Notes under the pieces: model-generated | Told to the model about the DNA's origin: nothing | The model's input: only the letters and a program-made list of their open reading frames with translations | The model's database searches: none | Program-made: the position numbers and the translations under genes | Shown: positions 7,516 to 14,999 of the stretch, piece by piece | Layout of the letters: every line of letters starts with the position of its first letter | Numbering within the stretch: the stretch's first letter is position 1 | Source of the DNA: an uncultured Oscillospiraceae bacterium | GTDB lineage: Bacteria; Bacillota; Clostridia; Oscillospirales; Ruminococcaceae | Direction of reading: 5' to 3' | DNA length: 34,720 nucleotides | NCBI GenBank assembly: GCA_949285935.1 | Contig: CASEAH010000106.1 | Location: forward strand, 1-34,720

Positions 7516-8058
7516 ATGAAAACCATTATATTGTATGGTTCCCGCTACGGCTCCACCAAAGCCTATGCCCAGGAACTGGCACGGCGTCTTGGGTGCCAGG
7601 CTGTGAGCCTGGATCAGGCGAACCCGGAAGATGTAAAAAAATACGACTGCGTCGTCATTGGGGGCGGATTGTACGCCAACAAAGCGGTCGGGTCCAAGGC
7701 TGTGGCCCGGATGGCCCCGCTGCTCAAGGACAAGCATGTGGCGGTTTTCACGGTGGGCATCACACCGCCCACCTGCTATGACGCACTGCGGGTGGGGTGG
7801 AAGCAAAGCTATCCTCAGCTGGTGCGGCAGGATGTGGATTTCTTCCACCTCACCGGCGTTCTGGATCCTCAGAACCTGAGCTGGTTCCACCGCACGATTC
7901 TCAGCCTGCTGCAAAAGTCTCTGCGCAAACGGGCCGGGAAGGATCTGAGCCAGGATGAGTGGATCATGCTGGATGCTTTGGAGAACCCCGAGCGGGAGCT
8001 GAAGCTCGAGTGGGTGGCGCCCATTGAAAAACTGGTGCGCTCCTGGGAAGAGAAATAG
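7516..8058 (+). CDS. flavodoxin-domain protein
   Basis: The 180-residue protein begins MKTIILYGSRYGSTKAYAQE. This contains the phosphate-binding loop of flavodoxins (GSRYGSTKAYA), which cradles the FMN phosphate. A second strand-loop, YDCVVIGGGLYANKAVG, is typical of the Flavodoxin_5/HemG-like group (menaquinone-dependent protoporphyrinogen oxidase family). The ATG at 7516 has AGGAGG 6 bases upstream; an ATG at 7510 abuts the ribosome binding site and is less likely. It is the first gene of a three-gene unit with a cysteine hydrolase and a GNAT protein. No haem genes are nearby, so a general FMN redox role is more cautious than HemG. The electron partners are unknown. Confidence 0.8.
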   Translation: MKTIILYGSRYGSTKAYAQELARRLGCQAVSLDQANPEDVKKYDCVVIGGGLYANKAVGSKAVARMAPLLKDKHVAVFTVGITPPTCYDALRVGWKQSYPQLVRQDVDFFHLTGVLDPQNLSWFHRTILSLLQKSLRKRAGKDLSQDEWIMLDALENPERELKLEWVAPIEKLVRSWEEK

Positions 8059-8093
8059 CAGATGGCCTGTGTGGCCCAAAGGAGGAATATATC

Positions 8094-8621
8094 ATGTCCA
8101 AGGTACTGATTGTGGTAGATTATCAGAAGGATTTTGTGGACGGGGCGCTGGGCTTTCCCAAAGCGGCCACCCTGGAGGCGGGTATTGCCGCCAAAGTAGA
8201 AGAGGCCATCCGGGAAAACCGGCCGGTGGTTTTTACATTGGATACCCATGACGCCGGTTATCTGGAAACCCGGGAAGGCCGGCATCTGCCTGTTTCCCAT
8301 TGTGAAAAAGGCTCCCAGGGCTGGCGGCTGTATGGGAGTCTGGAGCGGTATATGGATGAAAGCCATGAGAAGGTTTTTCTGGCCCCCAAATACTCCTTTG
8401 GCGCCCGGAATTATGCCTTTTTGGAGCAGTTCTCCCCCACTGAGTTTGAGCTGGTAGGCGTCGTCACCAACATGTGTGTCATCAGCAACGCCGTTATCCT
8501 CCAGACTCAGTTCCCCAATGCGGAAATCACCGTAAATTCCGCCCTGTGCGCCAGTTTTGACGACGCCATGCACCAGAAGGCCCTGGATGTGATGGCAGGG
8601 CTCCAGATGAACATCGTTTGA
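8094..8621 (+). CDS. isochorismatase-family cysteine hydrolase (nicotinamidase-like)
   Basis: The 175-residue protein has the catalytic triad expected of the family: Asp9 in VVDYQKDF, Lys99 in APKYSFG and Cys128 in VVTNMCVISN, where the cysteine attacks an amide or related bond. DTHDAGYLETREGRHLP and CEKGSQGW fit the metal- and substrate-binding region of nicotinamidase-like members. The GGAGG site 8 bases before the ATG is strong, and the gene follows the flavodoxin gene by 35 bases. Hydrolysis of nicotinamide in NAD salvage is plausible, but this subfamily is often annotated only as cysteine hydrolase, so the substrate is left open. Confidence 0.85.
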   Translation: MSKVLIVVDYQKDFVDGALGFPKAATLEAGIAAKVEEAIRENRPVVFTLDTHDAGYLETREGRHLPVSHCEKGSQGWRLYGSLERYMDESHEKVFLAPKYSFGARNYAFLEQFSPTEFELVGVVTNMCVISNAVILQTQFPNAEITVNSALCASFDDAMHQKALDVMAGLQMNIV

Positions 8622-8634
8622 GGAGCGGAATGTT

Positions 8635-9180
8635 ATGGAGTATCCTCCCAGAACCGTTATACTCAAGGACGGCACTTCTTCCCTGATACGTTCTCTCTCA
8701 CCGGATGACGCGTCTGCTGCTATCCGCTATCTCAAACAGGTCTTTGATGAAACCGACAACCTGGCCCGGTACCCGGAGGAGTTTTTCCTGACTCCGGAGG
8801 AAGAAGCTCAGGTGCTGCGGGATGCGGCCCATTCTCCCCGGTCGGTAATGCTGGGGGCTTTTGTCGGGAATCAGCTGGCTTCCCTTATTTTTCTTTTCCC
8901 TTTTGAAAGGCAAAAAATGGCCCACCGGGGCCAACTGGGGCTTTCTGTCCGAAAGGAGTTCTGGGGGCGCGGACTGGGGCGGAGCATGATGAGCGCCGTG
9001 CTGGAATGTGCCCGCCGCAGCGGCCTGGAACAGGTGGAGCTGGAGGTGGTGGCGGATAACCTTCCCGCCCTGGACCTGTACCGGAAAGCCGGTTTTTCGG
9101 TATATGGGATGCGGCCCCGGGGCTTCCGGCTGCGGGACGGCTCATACCGGGATGAACTGCTGATGCTGCGGACCCTTTGA
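8635..9180 (+). CDS. GNAT family N-acetyltransferase
   Basis: The 181-residue protein carries the acetyl-CoA binding core of GNAT enzymes: the beta4 strand HRGQLGLSVRKEFWGRGLGRSM (motif A, R/Q-x-x-G-x-G/A form as GRGLGRS) and the C-terminal LDLYRKAGFSVYGMRPRGFR, usual in RimI-like acetyltransferases. It follows the hydrolase by 13 bases, with GGAG upstream, and closes the operon. The acceptor (protein, amino acid or small amine) cannot be deduced. Confidence 0.85.
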   Translation: MEYPPRTVILKDGTSSLIRSLSPDDASAAIRYLKQVFDETDNLARYPEEFFLTPEEEAQVLRDAAHSPRSVMLGAFVGNQLASLIFLFPFERQKMAHRGQLGLSVRKEFWGRGLGRSMMSAVLECARRSGLEQVELEVVADNLPALDLYRKAGFSVYGMRPRGFRLRDGSYRDELLMLRTL

Positions 9181-9181
9181 A

Positions 9182-9230
9182 GGAAAAAGGAAGCAAGATC
9201 GACATGCCTTCCCTTCTTCCTGATATTTTT
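9182..9230 (+). terminator. probable intrinsic terminator of the flavodoxin-GNAT operon
   Basis: An imperfect stem (9182-9195 with 9205-9220, purine-rich arm against CT-rich arm) is followed by GATATTTTT. It starts right after the GNAT stop codon. Mismatches lower confidence. Confidence 0.5.
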
Positions 9231-9466
9231 CCGCCTCGTTCCCAGAGTATGCCTTGGAAGTATCCTGGAACACCGCCCGGGATACGATTCCTCAGGGCCA
9301 GTTTTTCGGGATGGTAAAAGCCTGCAATGGGCGCACTCATGGAGCGGCGTATCCGCACAGGGGCGGCATCAGGAGCGCCAGGCACAAATCAGGTTTGGCG
9401 TGATCTTTTTGTTGCCCAGGGACCGTAAAAGGGCTCGGATTCGCCCGTCATATTCAGCTTTTTCAC
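9231..9466. other. intergenic stretch without recognisable gene
   Basis: I see no coding frame with protein-like composition and no clear repeat here. Open frames on both strands lack ribosome binding sites and convincing sequence. Confidence 0.5.
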
Positions 9467-9492
9467 GGACCTGCGCCTGGAGGCGCAGGTCC
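9467..9492 (+). terminator. perfect 11-bp hairpin upstream of comEC
   Basis: GGACCTGCGCC-tgga-GGCGCAGGTCC is a perfect stem with a 4-base loop, followed by AAATTTGTTG rather than a clean T run. It may be a weak second terminator or a structural element; nothing is transcribed toward it except read-through from the operon before. Confidence 0.4.
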
Positions 9493-9579
9493 AAATTTGT
9501 TGCAGGCAGAAAATTTAATGGCTATCCAGGTCCACATGGGATGGACAGGGATATTTGTCGAAAAAAGTCGAAAATTGCA

Positions 9580-9608
9580 TTGAACCCCATTCGTCGTCTG
9601 GCTATAAT
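9580..9608 (+). promoter_or_regulatory. sigma-A promoter of the comEC-holA operon
   Basis: TTGAAC (9580-9585), a 17-base spacer and a perfect TATAAT (9603-9608) lie about 50 bases before the comEC ATG. Confidence 0.8.
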
Positions 9609-9659
9609 AGAAGGGTAAGATTCTTCCTTGCCTCAAAAAGCAGACGGGGGGACAAGCCT

Positions 9660-11693
9660 ATGAAACGGCCCTTATGTGTTTTCGCAGCGGCTTTCCTGCT
9701 GCACACAGGGGCTTTCTTTTTCGGCGGAAAGCTTCTGGCCGCAGCGGTACCTGCGGTGGGAGGCATATGGTGCCTTTTATTTTTTCGCAGCCGGAGCTCC
9801 AATGCCTATGCCCTGGCCCTCTGCCTATTGGCGGGAAGCCTGGGCTCTCTTCTTGCATCCCAGTGTTTTCTTATCCGGACGCAGCAGTTCCAGGCTCTGT
9901 CCGGCCAGACCCTGTCATTTGAGGGGTATGTAAATGAATCCGGAGCCTACGGTTCCGGCACTGCGGTGATCTGGGCACGCATCCCGGGTTTGGGGCATCG
10001 GGTACTGCAGGCTTCGCTCCAGCCCGGGGAAGCGGAACCCGGCGACCTGGTGGAGGGCCGTTTTCTTGTCCGGGGTATCCGTTCAGACGCCGGTGAGGTC
10101 CCTGTGTCAGGCGGCCTGATCCTCACCGGTCGGGTGGAAGAGCTGCAGCTTTTGGAAGAAACCCGGAATATTCCCCTGCTATGGAGGATCATGGGAATCC
10201 GCCGCGCACTCTTTGAGCAGGTACGGCTGGCGGTTCCCGGCCCCAACGGCGGACTTCTGGCCGGGATGCTCTTTTCCATCCGGGACGGGATTCCCGACAG
10301 TATCGCCTATCCTCTGGACGATGCGGGACTGAGCCATATCCTGTCTGTTTCGGGGCTGCATCTCAGCATCCTGTCGGGGCTTTTGCTGGGACTCTGCCGT
10401 CATTTGCGGCTCCGGCCCGGCGTGACCCTTCTGCTTTGTTCCGCAGGAGTGGCTGTTATGGTTGTGGCGGCCGGCTTCGCGCTTTCTGTCCTTCGGGCCG
10501 GGATCATGACCCTGCTTTACCTGGCCGCACAAACGGTGGGGCGGCGCAGTGACGGCCTTACTTCCCTGGCTCTGGCCGCCGTCCTTCTCTGCGCCTTCTA
10601 TCCGCCTGCCCGGGGAGAAACCGGCTTTCAGCTTTCTTTTGCCGCCACGCTGGCCATCCTTCTTCTGGCCAGACCTCTGTCCCGATGGTTTCTGGACCGG
10701 TGGGTCGCCCTGCGGGGAAAGGCCGGAGTTCCTTCCCGGTGGGCAGCCGGCACTCTGGGCGTCTGCTGTGCCGCCCAGATCGGCGTCATGCCCATTCTGG
10801 GTTTTCTCAACGGGTATCTGCCCACCTACAGCATTGCTGCCAATCTTCTGGCAGCTCCTTTGATTTTTGCCGCTCTGGCCATGGGGCTCACCGGCTCCTG
10901 CCTGCTTCTTGTGGGGTTGGATCTGGTTGCCGCGCCCATGCTCCGGGCCGCTTCCCTGCCCTGCGGCCTGCTGGCAGGTCTGGGAAAGCTCTGCCGGGCT
11001 TTGCCTTTGACCCGCCTTCCGGTATATCAGGACTGGGCGAGGGCTTTGATGCTGCTGACGGTCTGCGTGGCAGCGGCGGCAGGCTGTCTGACTCTGTCTC
11101 CTCCGGCCCGCAGAACTCTTTTGCGGCTCTGGGCCGCGGTGCTGGCGGTTTCCTGCCTGATTTTTCCTTTTTCCCGGTCGGGCAGCGTTATGGTGGTAAC
11201 CAACCCGGAGGCCCGTGCCATAACCCTTACCGGTCCCGAAGGTACGCTGATGGTATATGATCTGACGGACCGGGGCAGTTACGAAGCACGGATGGTCACT
11301 CAAATGCTGACCCGGTCGGGACTGGGCGTGCCGCAGCGGAGCCTCCCGCTCCAGGGCGGCGTTATGTCTGGTTTTTCCGCCCGGCAGCTGCTGCCGGGAG
11401 TCCGGGTGGGGATGCCTCACACCTATGCCACCACGATAGAGATCGGCAGCATCAAAGTGCTGAAATTCTGGGCGGGATATGATATAATAGTCCAGTATGG
11501 ATCCCGGGGGCTTTGGGAAGAAGCAGATCTTATCGCCGATGTGGAATGGAATCTGTATGCCCGCAACCCGGAAATCACCATCCACCGGAGGAATACCGGC
11601 GATCAAATCGTGGTTCTCTCCCGGAAGCTGGTTTGGAAAGGAGGGGGCGGCGGTGCGGCTTCAGGACCCCAAAAAGCTGTACGAAGCGGGTGA
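9660..11693 (+). CDS. comEC: ComEC/Rec2 family DNA-uptake channel
   Basis: The 677-residue membrane protein has an N-terminal DUF4131-like part (to about 190; QTLSFEGYVNESG, GDLVEGRFLVRG). The Competence domain core follows, with the hallmark ILSVSGLHLSILSGLL near residue 225 and the later GFLNGYLPTYSIAANLLAAPLI. ComEC forms the inner-membrane channel for incoming single-stranded DNA. I chose ATG 9660, which has a G-rich ribosome binding site; the open frame upstream (from 9555) spans the promoter. The C-terminal 190 or so residues occupy the place of the metallo-beta-lactamase-like nuclease domain but have no HxHxDH motif, so that domain is degenerate. comEC followed directly by holA is a common arrangement in Firmicutes; here they overlap by 41 bases. 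Confidence 0.88.
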   Translation: MKRPLCVFAAAFLLHTGAFFFGGKLLAAAVPAVGGIWCLLFFRSRSSNAYALALCLLAGSLGSLLASQCFLIRTQQFQALSGQTLSFEGYVNESGAYGSGTAVIWARIPGLGHRVLQASLQPGEAEPGDLVEGRFLVRGIRSDAGEVPVSGGLILTGRVEELQLLEETRNIPLLWRIMGIRRALFEQVRLAVPGPNGGLLAGMLFSIRDGIPDSIAYPLDDAGLSHILSVSGLHLSILSGLLLGLCRHLRLRPGVTLLLCSAGVAVMVVAAGFALSVLRAGIMTLLYLAAQTVGRRSDGLTSLALAAVLLCAFYPPARGETGFQLSFAATLAILLLARPLSRWFLDRWVALRGKAGVPSRWAAGTLGVCCAAQIGVMPILGFLNGYLPTYSIAANLLAAPLIFAALAMGLTGSCLLLVGLDLVAAPMLRAASLPCGLLAGLGKLCRALPLTRLPVYQDWARALMLLTVCVAAAAGCLTLSPPARRTLLRLWAAVLAVSCLIFPFSRSGSVMVVTNPEARAITLTGPEGTLMVYDLTDRGSYEARMVTQMLTRSGLGVPQRSLPLQGGVMSGFSARQLLPGVRVGMPHTYATTIEIGSIKVLKFWAGYDIIVQYGSRGLWEEADLIADVEWNLYARNPEITIHRRNTGDQIVVLSRKLVWKGGGGGAASGPQKAVRSG

Positions 11694-12699
11694 GGTTTCG
11701 TTTCCTGTGGTGCTGCTGTACGGAGAAGACAGCTACCGGCTGGAAAAAGCCGCTGCTGAACTGCTGAAAAACGCCGTCACCGCTTTTCCGGATTTCAACC
11801 TGTATTCGGTGGACGGCCGGGCCGGCGTGGATATGGACAAGGTGGCCGACTCGGCCCAGAGCCTTCCCTTTATGGCAGAGCGGCGCGCGGTGGTGCTGGA
11901 CGACCTGGATTTGGCGGCCCTTTCGGCTTCCGACGCCGAAAAACTCTGGCAGCTGCTGGCCGATCTTCCCTCCACCACACTAATGCTGATCACACTGCGC
12001 ACCCTGCCGCTGGAATATAAGAAAAAAGGCTCCCGCAGCCAGAAGCTGTATGACCTGTGCGACAAAGCTGGAGCGGTGTGCGAATTTTCCAAGCCGGGCC
12101 GCAGCGACTGCGCCCGGATGGCAGCTTCTCTGGCCAACCGTCAGGGAAGCCGCCTGGATCCTCCAGAGGGACTTCTGCTGGCCGATTACTGCGGATGCGA
12201 CACCCTTCGGATCCGCGGCGAGGTGGAAAAACTGTGTGCCTACGCCGGGGAACAGATCCACCGGGAGGACATCCTGCTGTTGGTGGAGCCGGTTCGGGAA
12301 GCCCGGGTCTTCGACCTTTCGGACCGGATCGTCCGGCGGGATTTCCGGGGTGCTATGGAGGTGGTGGACCGGCTGCTTTTCCAGCGGGAGGCTCCGGTAT
12401 CTGTGCTGACCATCCTCACCATGGCCTTTGTGGATATCTACCGGGCGGCTGCAGCCCGGGCCGCGGGGCTTTCCGAAAAAGATGCCCGGGCCGCCTTTGG
12501 ATATGGCGCATCGGCCTATCGCTACACCAAAGCGGTGGAAAACCAGCGGCGGGTAGACAGCCGCTGCCTGGGTGAGATTCTGGAAACTCTGGCCAATGCG
12601 GACCAGGATATGAAAACCGGCGGCATCGATCCGGCCGTGGTGCTGGAAACGGTGGTAGCCCGGATTTTTCTGATTATGAACAGGAGCGATCCGTCTTGA
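11653..12699 (+). CDS. holA: DNA polymerase III subunit delta
   Basis: The 348-residue protein matches HolA, the clamp-loader subunit that opens the beta clamp. Support includes the N-terminal VVLLYGEDSYRLEKAAAELL, LPFMAERRAVVLDDLD, and the delta-specific C-terminal helices (ARVFDLSDRIVRRDFRGAMEV, LANADQDMKTGG). The start is a GTG at 11653, with AAAGGAGG 8 bases upstream, inside the end of comEC; an upstream in-frame ATG at 11497 has no such site and would add unrelated residues. It overlaps comEC by 41 bases and meets the next gene at TGATG, implying translational coupling. Confidence 0.9.
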   Translation: MRLQDPKKLYEAGEVSFPVVLLYGEDSYRLEKAAAELLKNAVTAFPDFNLYSVDGRAGVDMDKVADSAQSLPFMAERRAVVLDDLDLAALSASDAEKLWQLLADLPSTTLMLITLRTLPLEYKKKGSRSQKLYDLCDKAGAVCEFSKPGRSDCARMAASLANRQGSRLDPPEGLLLADYCGCDTLRIRGEVEKLCAYAGEQIHREDILLLVEPVREARVFDLSDRIVRRDFRGAMEVVDRLLFQREAPVSVLTILTMAFVDIYRAAAARAAGLSEKDARAAFGYGASAYRYTKAVENQRRVDSRCLGEILETLANADQDMKTGGIDPAVVLETVVARIFLIMNRSDPS

Positions 12700-13307
12700 T
12701 GAAGGTGGAGCTGCCCATTATCGTAGAGGGCAGATATGATAAAAGCAAACTCAGCTCCCTGGTGGAGGCGGAAATCATTGTCACCGGTGGGTTCCATATC
12801 TACCGGGACCGGGAAACCATGGCCCTCATCCGCCGCCTGGCCCGGGAAAGCAAAATCATTATCCTCACCGACAGCGACCGGGCAGGCTTCCAGATCCGCC
12901 GGTATATCGCCGGAGCCGTACCGGCCGACCGGGTCGTCCATATCTATGTGCCCGAAATCCTGGGCAAGGAAAAGCGGAAGGCTGCTCCCGGCGCCCAGGG
13001 GATCCTGGGGGTGGAGGGAATTCCCGCGGAGATCCTCCGCAAGGCCTTTCTGGATGCAGGGGTGGCGGTGACAGATGCGGGGGAGCCCCCTGCTTCTTCC
13101 CATCCTCCCATCACCAAGGCAAACCTGTATGCCCTGGGGCTGTGCGGGGGACCGGACAGTGCCCTGCGCCGTCGGGCACTGCAGCGGCGGCTGGGGCTTC
13201 CCCAGGGTCTGAGCGCCAACGCCCTGCCTGGTGTTCTCAGCCGCATCATTTCACTGGAGGACCTGACCGCCCTGGTGCGGGAACTTTCCTCCCAAAAAGG
13301 AGAGTAA
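12699..13307 (+). CDS. rnmV: ribonuclease M5-like TOPRIM protein
   Basis: The 202-residue protein has a TOPRIM domain: the catalytic Glu in PIIVEGRYDKSKL near the N-terminus and the DxD motif in ILTDSDRAGFQIR (about 50-60). It continues into a C-terminal DUF4093-like part (ITKANLYALGLCGGPDSALRR...). Ribonuclease M5 matures 5S rRNA in Gram-positive bacteria, and this is the usual assignment for TOPRIM proteins of this size with such a tail. The ATG at 12699 overlaps the holA stop by one base; a TTG at 12696 has slightly better spacing to AGGAG and is the alternative. A 5S role is inferred from the family, not shown here. Confidence 0.8.
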   Translation: MKVELPIIVEGRYDKSKLSSLVEAEIIVTGGFHIYRDRETMALIRRLARESKIIILTDSDRAGFQIRRYIAGAVPADRVVHIYVPEILGKEKRKAAPGAQGILGVEGIPAEILRKAFLDAGVAVTDAGEPPASSHPPITKANLYALGLCGGPDSALRRRALQRRLGLPQGLSANALPGVLSRIISLEDLTALVRELSSQKGE

Positions 13308-13312
13308 TAATT

Positions 13313-13486
13313 ATGGAACCGATTCATTACATTCTGCTGCGCATCGATGGAGATTACGCCCAGCTGGTATCTGCGGAGGAGCCTCTGTCCACTCCCTTTC
13401 CGGTTGCCCTGGCCCTCCTCCCCGACTCCGTGCGGGAGGGAGATCATCTGGTGTGGCAAAATCTGGAATATGCCGTCCAGCCCTGA
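13313..13486 (+). CDS. small DUF3006-like protein
   Basis: The 57-residue protein reads MEPIHYILLRIDGDYAQLVS... and ends ...LLPDSVREGDHLVWQNLEYA. The combination of an initial IDGDYA.L strand and a later LP..VREGD turn resembles the short DUF3006 domain, whose function is unknown. It follows the M5-like gene by 5 bases with a strong AAAGGAG site. The family match is by eye and should be treated as moderate. Confidence 0.6.
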   Translation: MEPIHYILLRIDGDYAQLVSAEEPLSTPFPVALALLPDSVREGDHLVWQNLEYAVQP

Positions 13487-13538
13487 CCCTGCCCTCAGTC
13501 CCCTTCCAGGATCCGGGGGCAGCTTTTCCGGAAGACTG

Positions 13539-13565
13539 CCGCAGCGGCTCTGACTGCGGTATTTT
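13539..13565 (+). terminator. possible weak terminator between the DUF3006-like and MBOAT genes
   Basis: CCGCAG (13539-13544) pairs with CTGCGG (13554-13559) and is followed by TATTTTCCCC. The stem is short, so read-through into the MBOAT gene is likely. Confidence 0.35.
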
Positions 13566-13595
13566 CCCCATGGGAACAGAAAGGAGGAACCGGAC

Positions 13596-14984
13596 ACGCA
13601 GATTTTCAGCCTGACTTTTTTATTCTTTTTTCTGCCCCTGACGGCTCTTATTTTTTATGCCGTTACGCCGCGGTACAAAACTTTTGTGCTGTTTGTGGCG
13701 TCTTTGTTTTTTTATCTTTTCCTTCCCCAGCCCTTTCTGGGGCCGGAATCCATGCGCCTTTTCCCCCTGAATCTGGCGGTGATGCTGGCATGTGTATACT
13801 CCGATTATCTGCTGGCCCGTCCCATCTATCTGTACGGAAAAGGGCGGCCTCAGGCCAGAGCGGCTCTCTATTTCTGCGCCGCTAAAAACATCCTTTTGTT
13901 TGTGATCCTCTCCTCCGTGGGGCAGCTGGGGATCCTGAACATGCCGGTAGGGGTGGCGGTGTACGCCTTTACCTCTCTGGGCTACCTCATTGATCTGTAC
14001 AACGGAGAGGCCGACCTGGTCACTTCCCCCTACGACTACGGTCTGTTCTGCTTCTTTTTCGGCAAAATTTATGTGGGTCCTATTGTTTCCTGCAATGATT
14101 TTGTTTCCCAGCTTCACCGGCCCCGCTCTTTTTCCCTGACCCGGATGGGCAACGGCTTTGTCTGGGTAATCCATGGCATGGCCAAAAAGGTGATCCTTGC
14201 CGATGGGGTATTGGCCCTGGCCAGCCGCCTTCAGGCCATTGACTATACCGAAAAAACCGTTTTCTCCATGTGGCTGCTGCTGGTGTGCTACATCTTTGCC
14301 GCCTATTTTACCCTTTCCGGCTACAGCGACATGGCCCGGGGCACCGGCGCCCTGCTGGGACTGGATCTTCCGGAAAACTTCCATTACCCTCTCCAGGCTG
14401 ATTCGGTGACCGACTTTTTTTCCCGCTTTAACATTTCCGCTTACCGCTTCGTCCGCAAATATGTCTATGGCGCTCTGGGCGCCGAGGACAACGGACCTCT
14501 GGCCACCACCCTGAACATCATGCTCATCACCATGCTGATGGGCCTGTGGTATGGGGTTTCTGTAAATTTTCTGGTTTGGGGAGCGTCTCTGGGGCTGGTG
14601 ATCGTATTGGAAACCGTCTTTGGCGAGCGGTTTCTCCACCGGGTCCCTGCTCTGTTCCGGCGGATCTATACCTTTGTCTGTATCGTTCTGTCCTTTGTAT
14701 GGTTTTCCACCCAGAGCCTCAACCAATCCTTTTTTTATCTGCAAACCATGCTGGGGCTGAGCCGGGATACGTATAATCTGGCCGCACCTGTTTTTGTGGA
14801 TGAATACAGCCTCTATCTTGCTTCTTCCAACTGGCTGCTGCTGACGCTTTGCGTCTTTTTCTGCACCGGGCTCACCACCCGTACCGCCCGGCGGCTGGCC
14901 AGCCGGAAGCCCCTTTTGGTGGAGACGGTTTCCGCCGCCGCCAATCTGCTGCTGCTGGCCGTGGTGCTGGCCTTTATGGTTTAG
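13596..14984 (+). CDS. MBOAT-family membrane protein lacking the catalytic histidines
   Basis: The frame matches membrane-bound O-acyltransferases of the AlgI/DltB type, polytopic proteins that move acyl groups across the membrane to wall or extracellular polymers. Family landmarks are clear: FFGKIYVGPIVSCNDF, GYSDMARGTGALLG and LPENFHYP. The defining residues are changed. The WRRWHIS-type motif is FSRFNIS (Asn279), and the LWHG..WNF..WG..HG motif reads LWYGVSVNFLVWGASLG (Tyr319 for the catalytic His, Leu332 for the second His). Start choice: family N-termini extend upstream of the first conventional start (GTG 13686). The frame is open to 13554, and the codon at the right distance (8 bases) from AAGGAGG is ACG at 13596; ATT at 13602 is the other option. 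A conventional caller would start at 13686 and lose the first membrane segment. The DHHW-like gene follows by 15 bases. Confidence 0.8.
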   Translation, partial: TQIFSLTFLFFFLPLTALIFYAVTPRYKTFVLFVASLFFYLFLPQPFLGPESMRLFPLNLAVMLACVYSDYLLARPIYLYGKGRPQARAALYFCAAKNILLFVILSSVGQLGILNMPVGVAVYAFTSLGYLIDLYNGEADLVTSPYDYGLFCFFFGKIYVGPIVSCNDFVSQLHRPRSFSLTRMGNGFVWVIHGMAKKVILADGVLALASRLQAIDYTEKTVFSMWLLLVCYIFAAYFTLSGYSDMARGTGALLGLDLPENFHYPLQADSVTDFFSRFNISAYRFVRKYVYGALGAEDNGPLATTLNIMLITMLMGLWYGVSVNFLVWGASLGLVIVLETVFGERFLHRVPALFRRIYTFVCIVLSFVWFSTQSLNQSFFYLQTMLGLSRDTYNLAAPVFVDEYSLYLASSNWLLLTLCVFFCTGLTTRTARRLASRKPLLVETVSAAANLLLLAVVLAFMV

Positions 14985-14999
14985 GAAGGAGGAGCCGGA

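Noticed and set aside
10179-11606. 475-codon minus-strand frame opposite comEC
   Set aside because: Antisense shadow of comEC, Gln/Gly/His-rich, no start signal.
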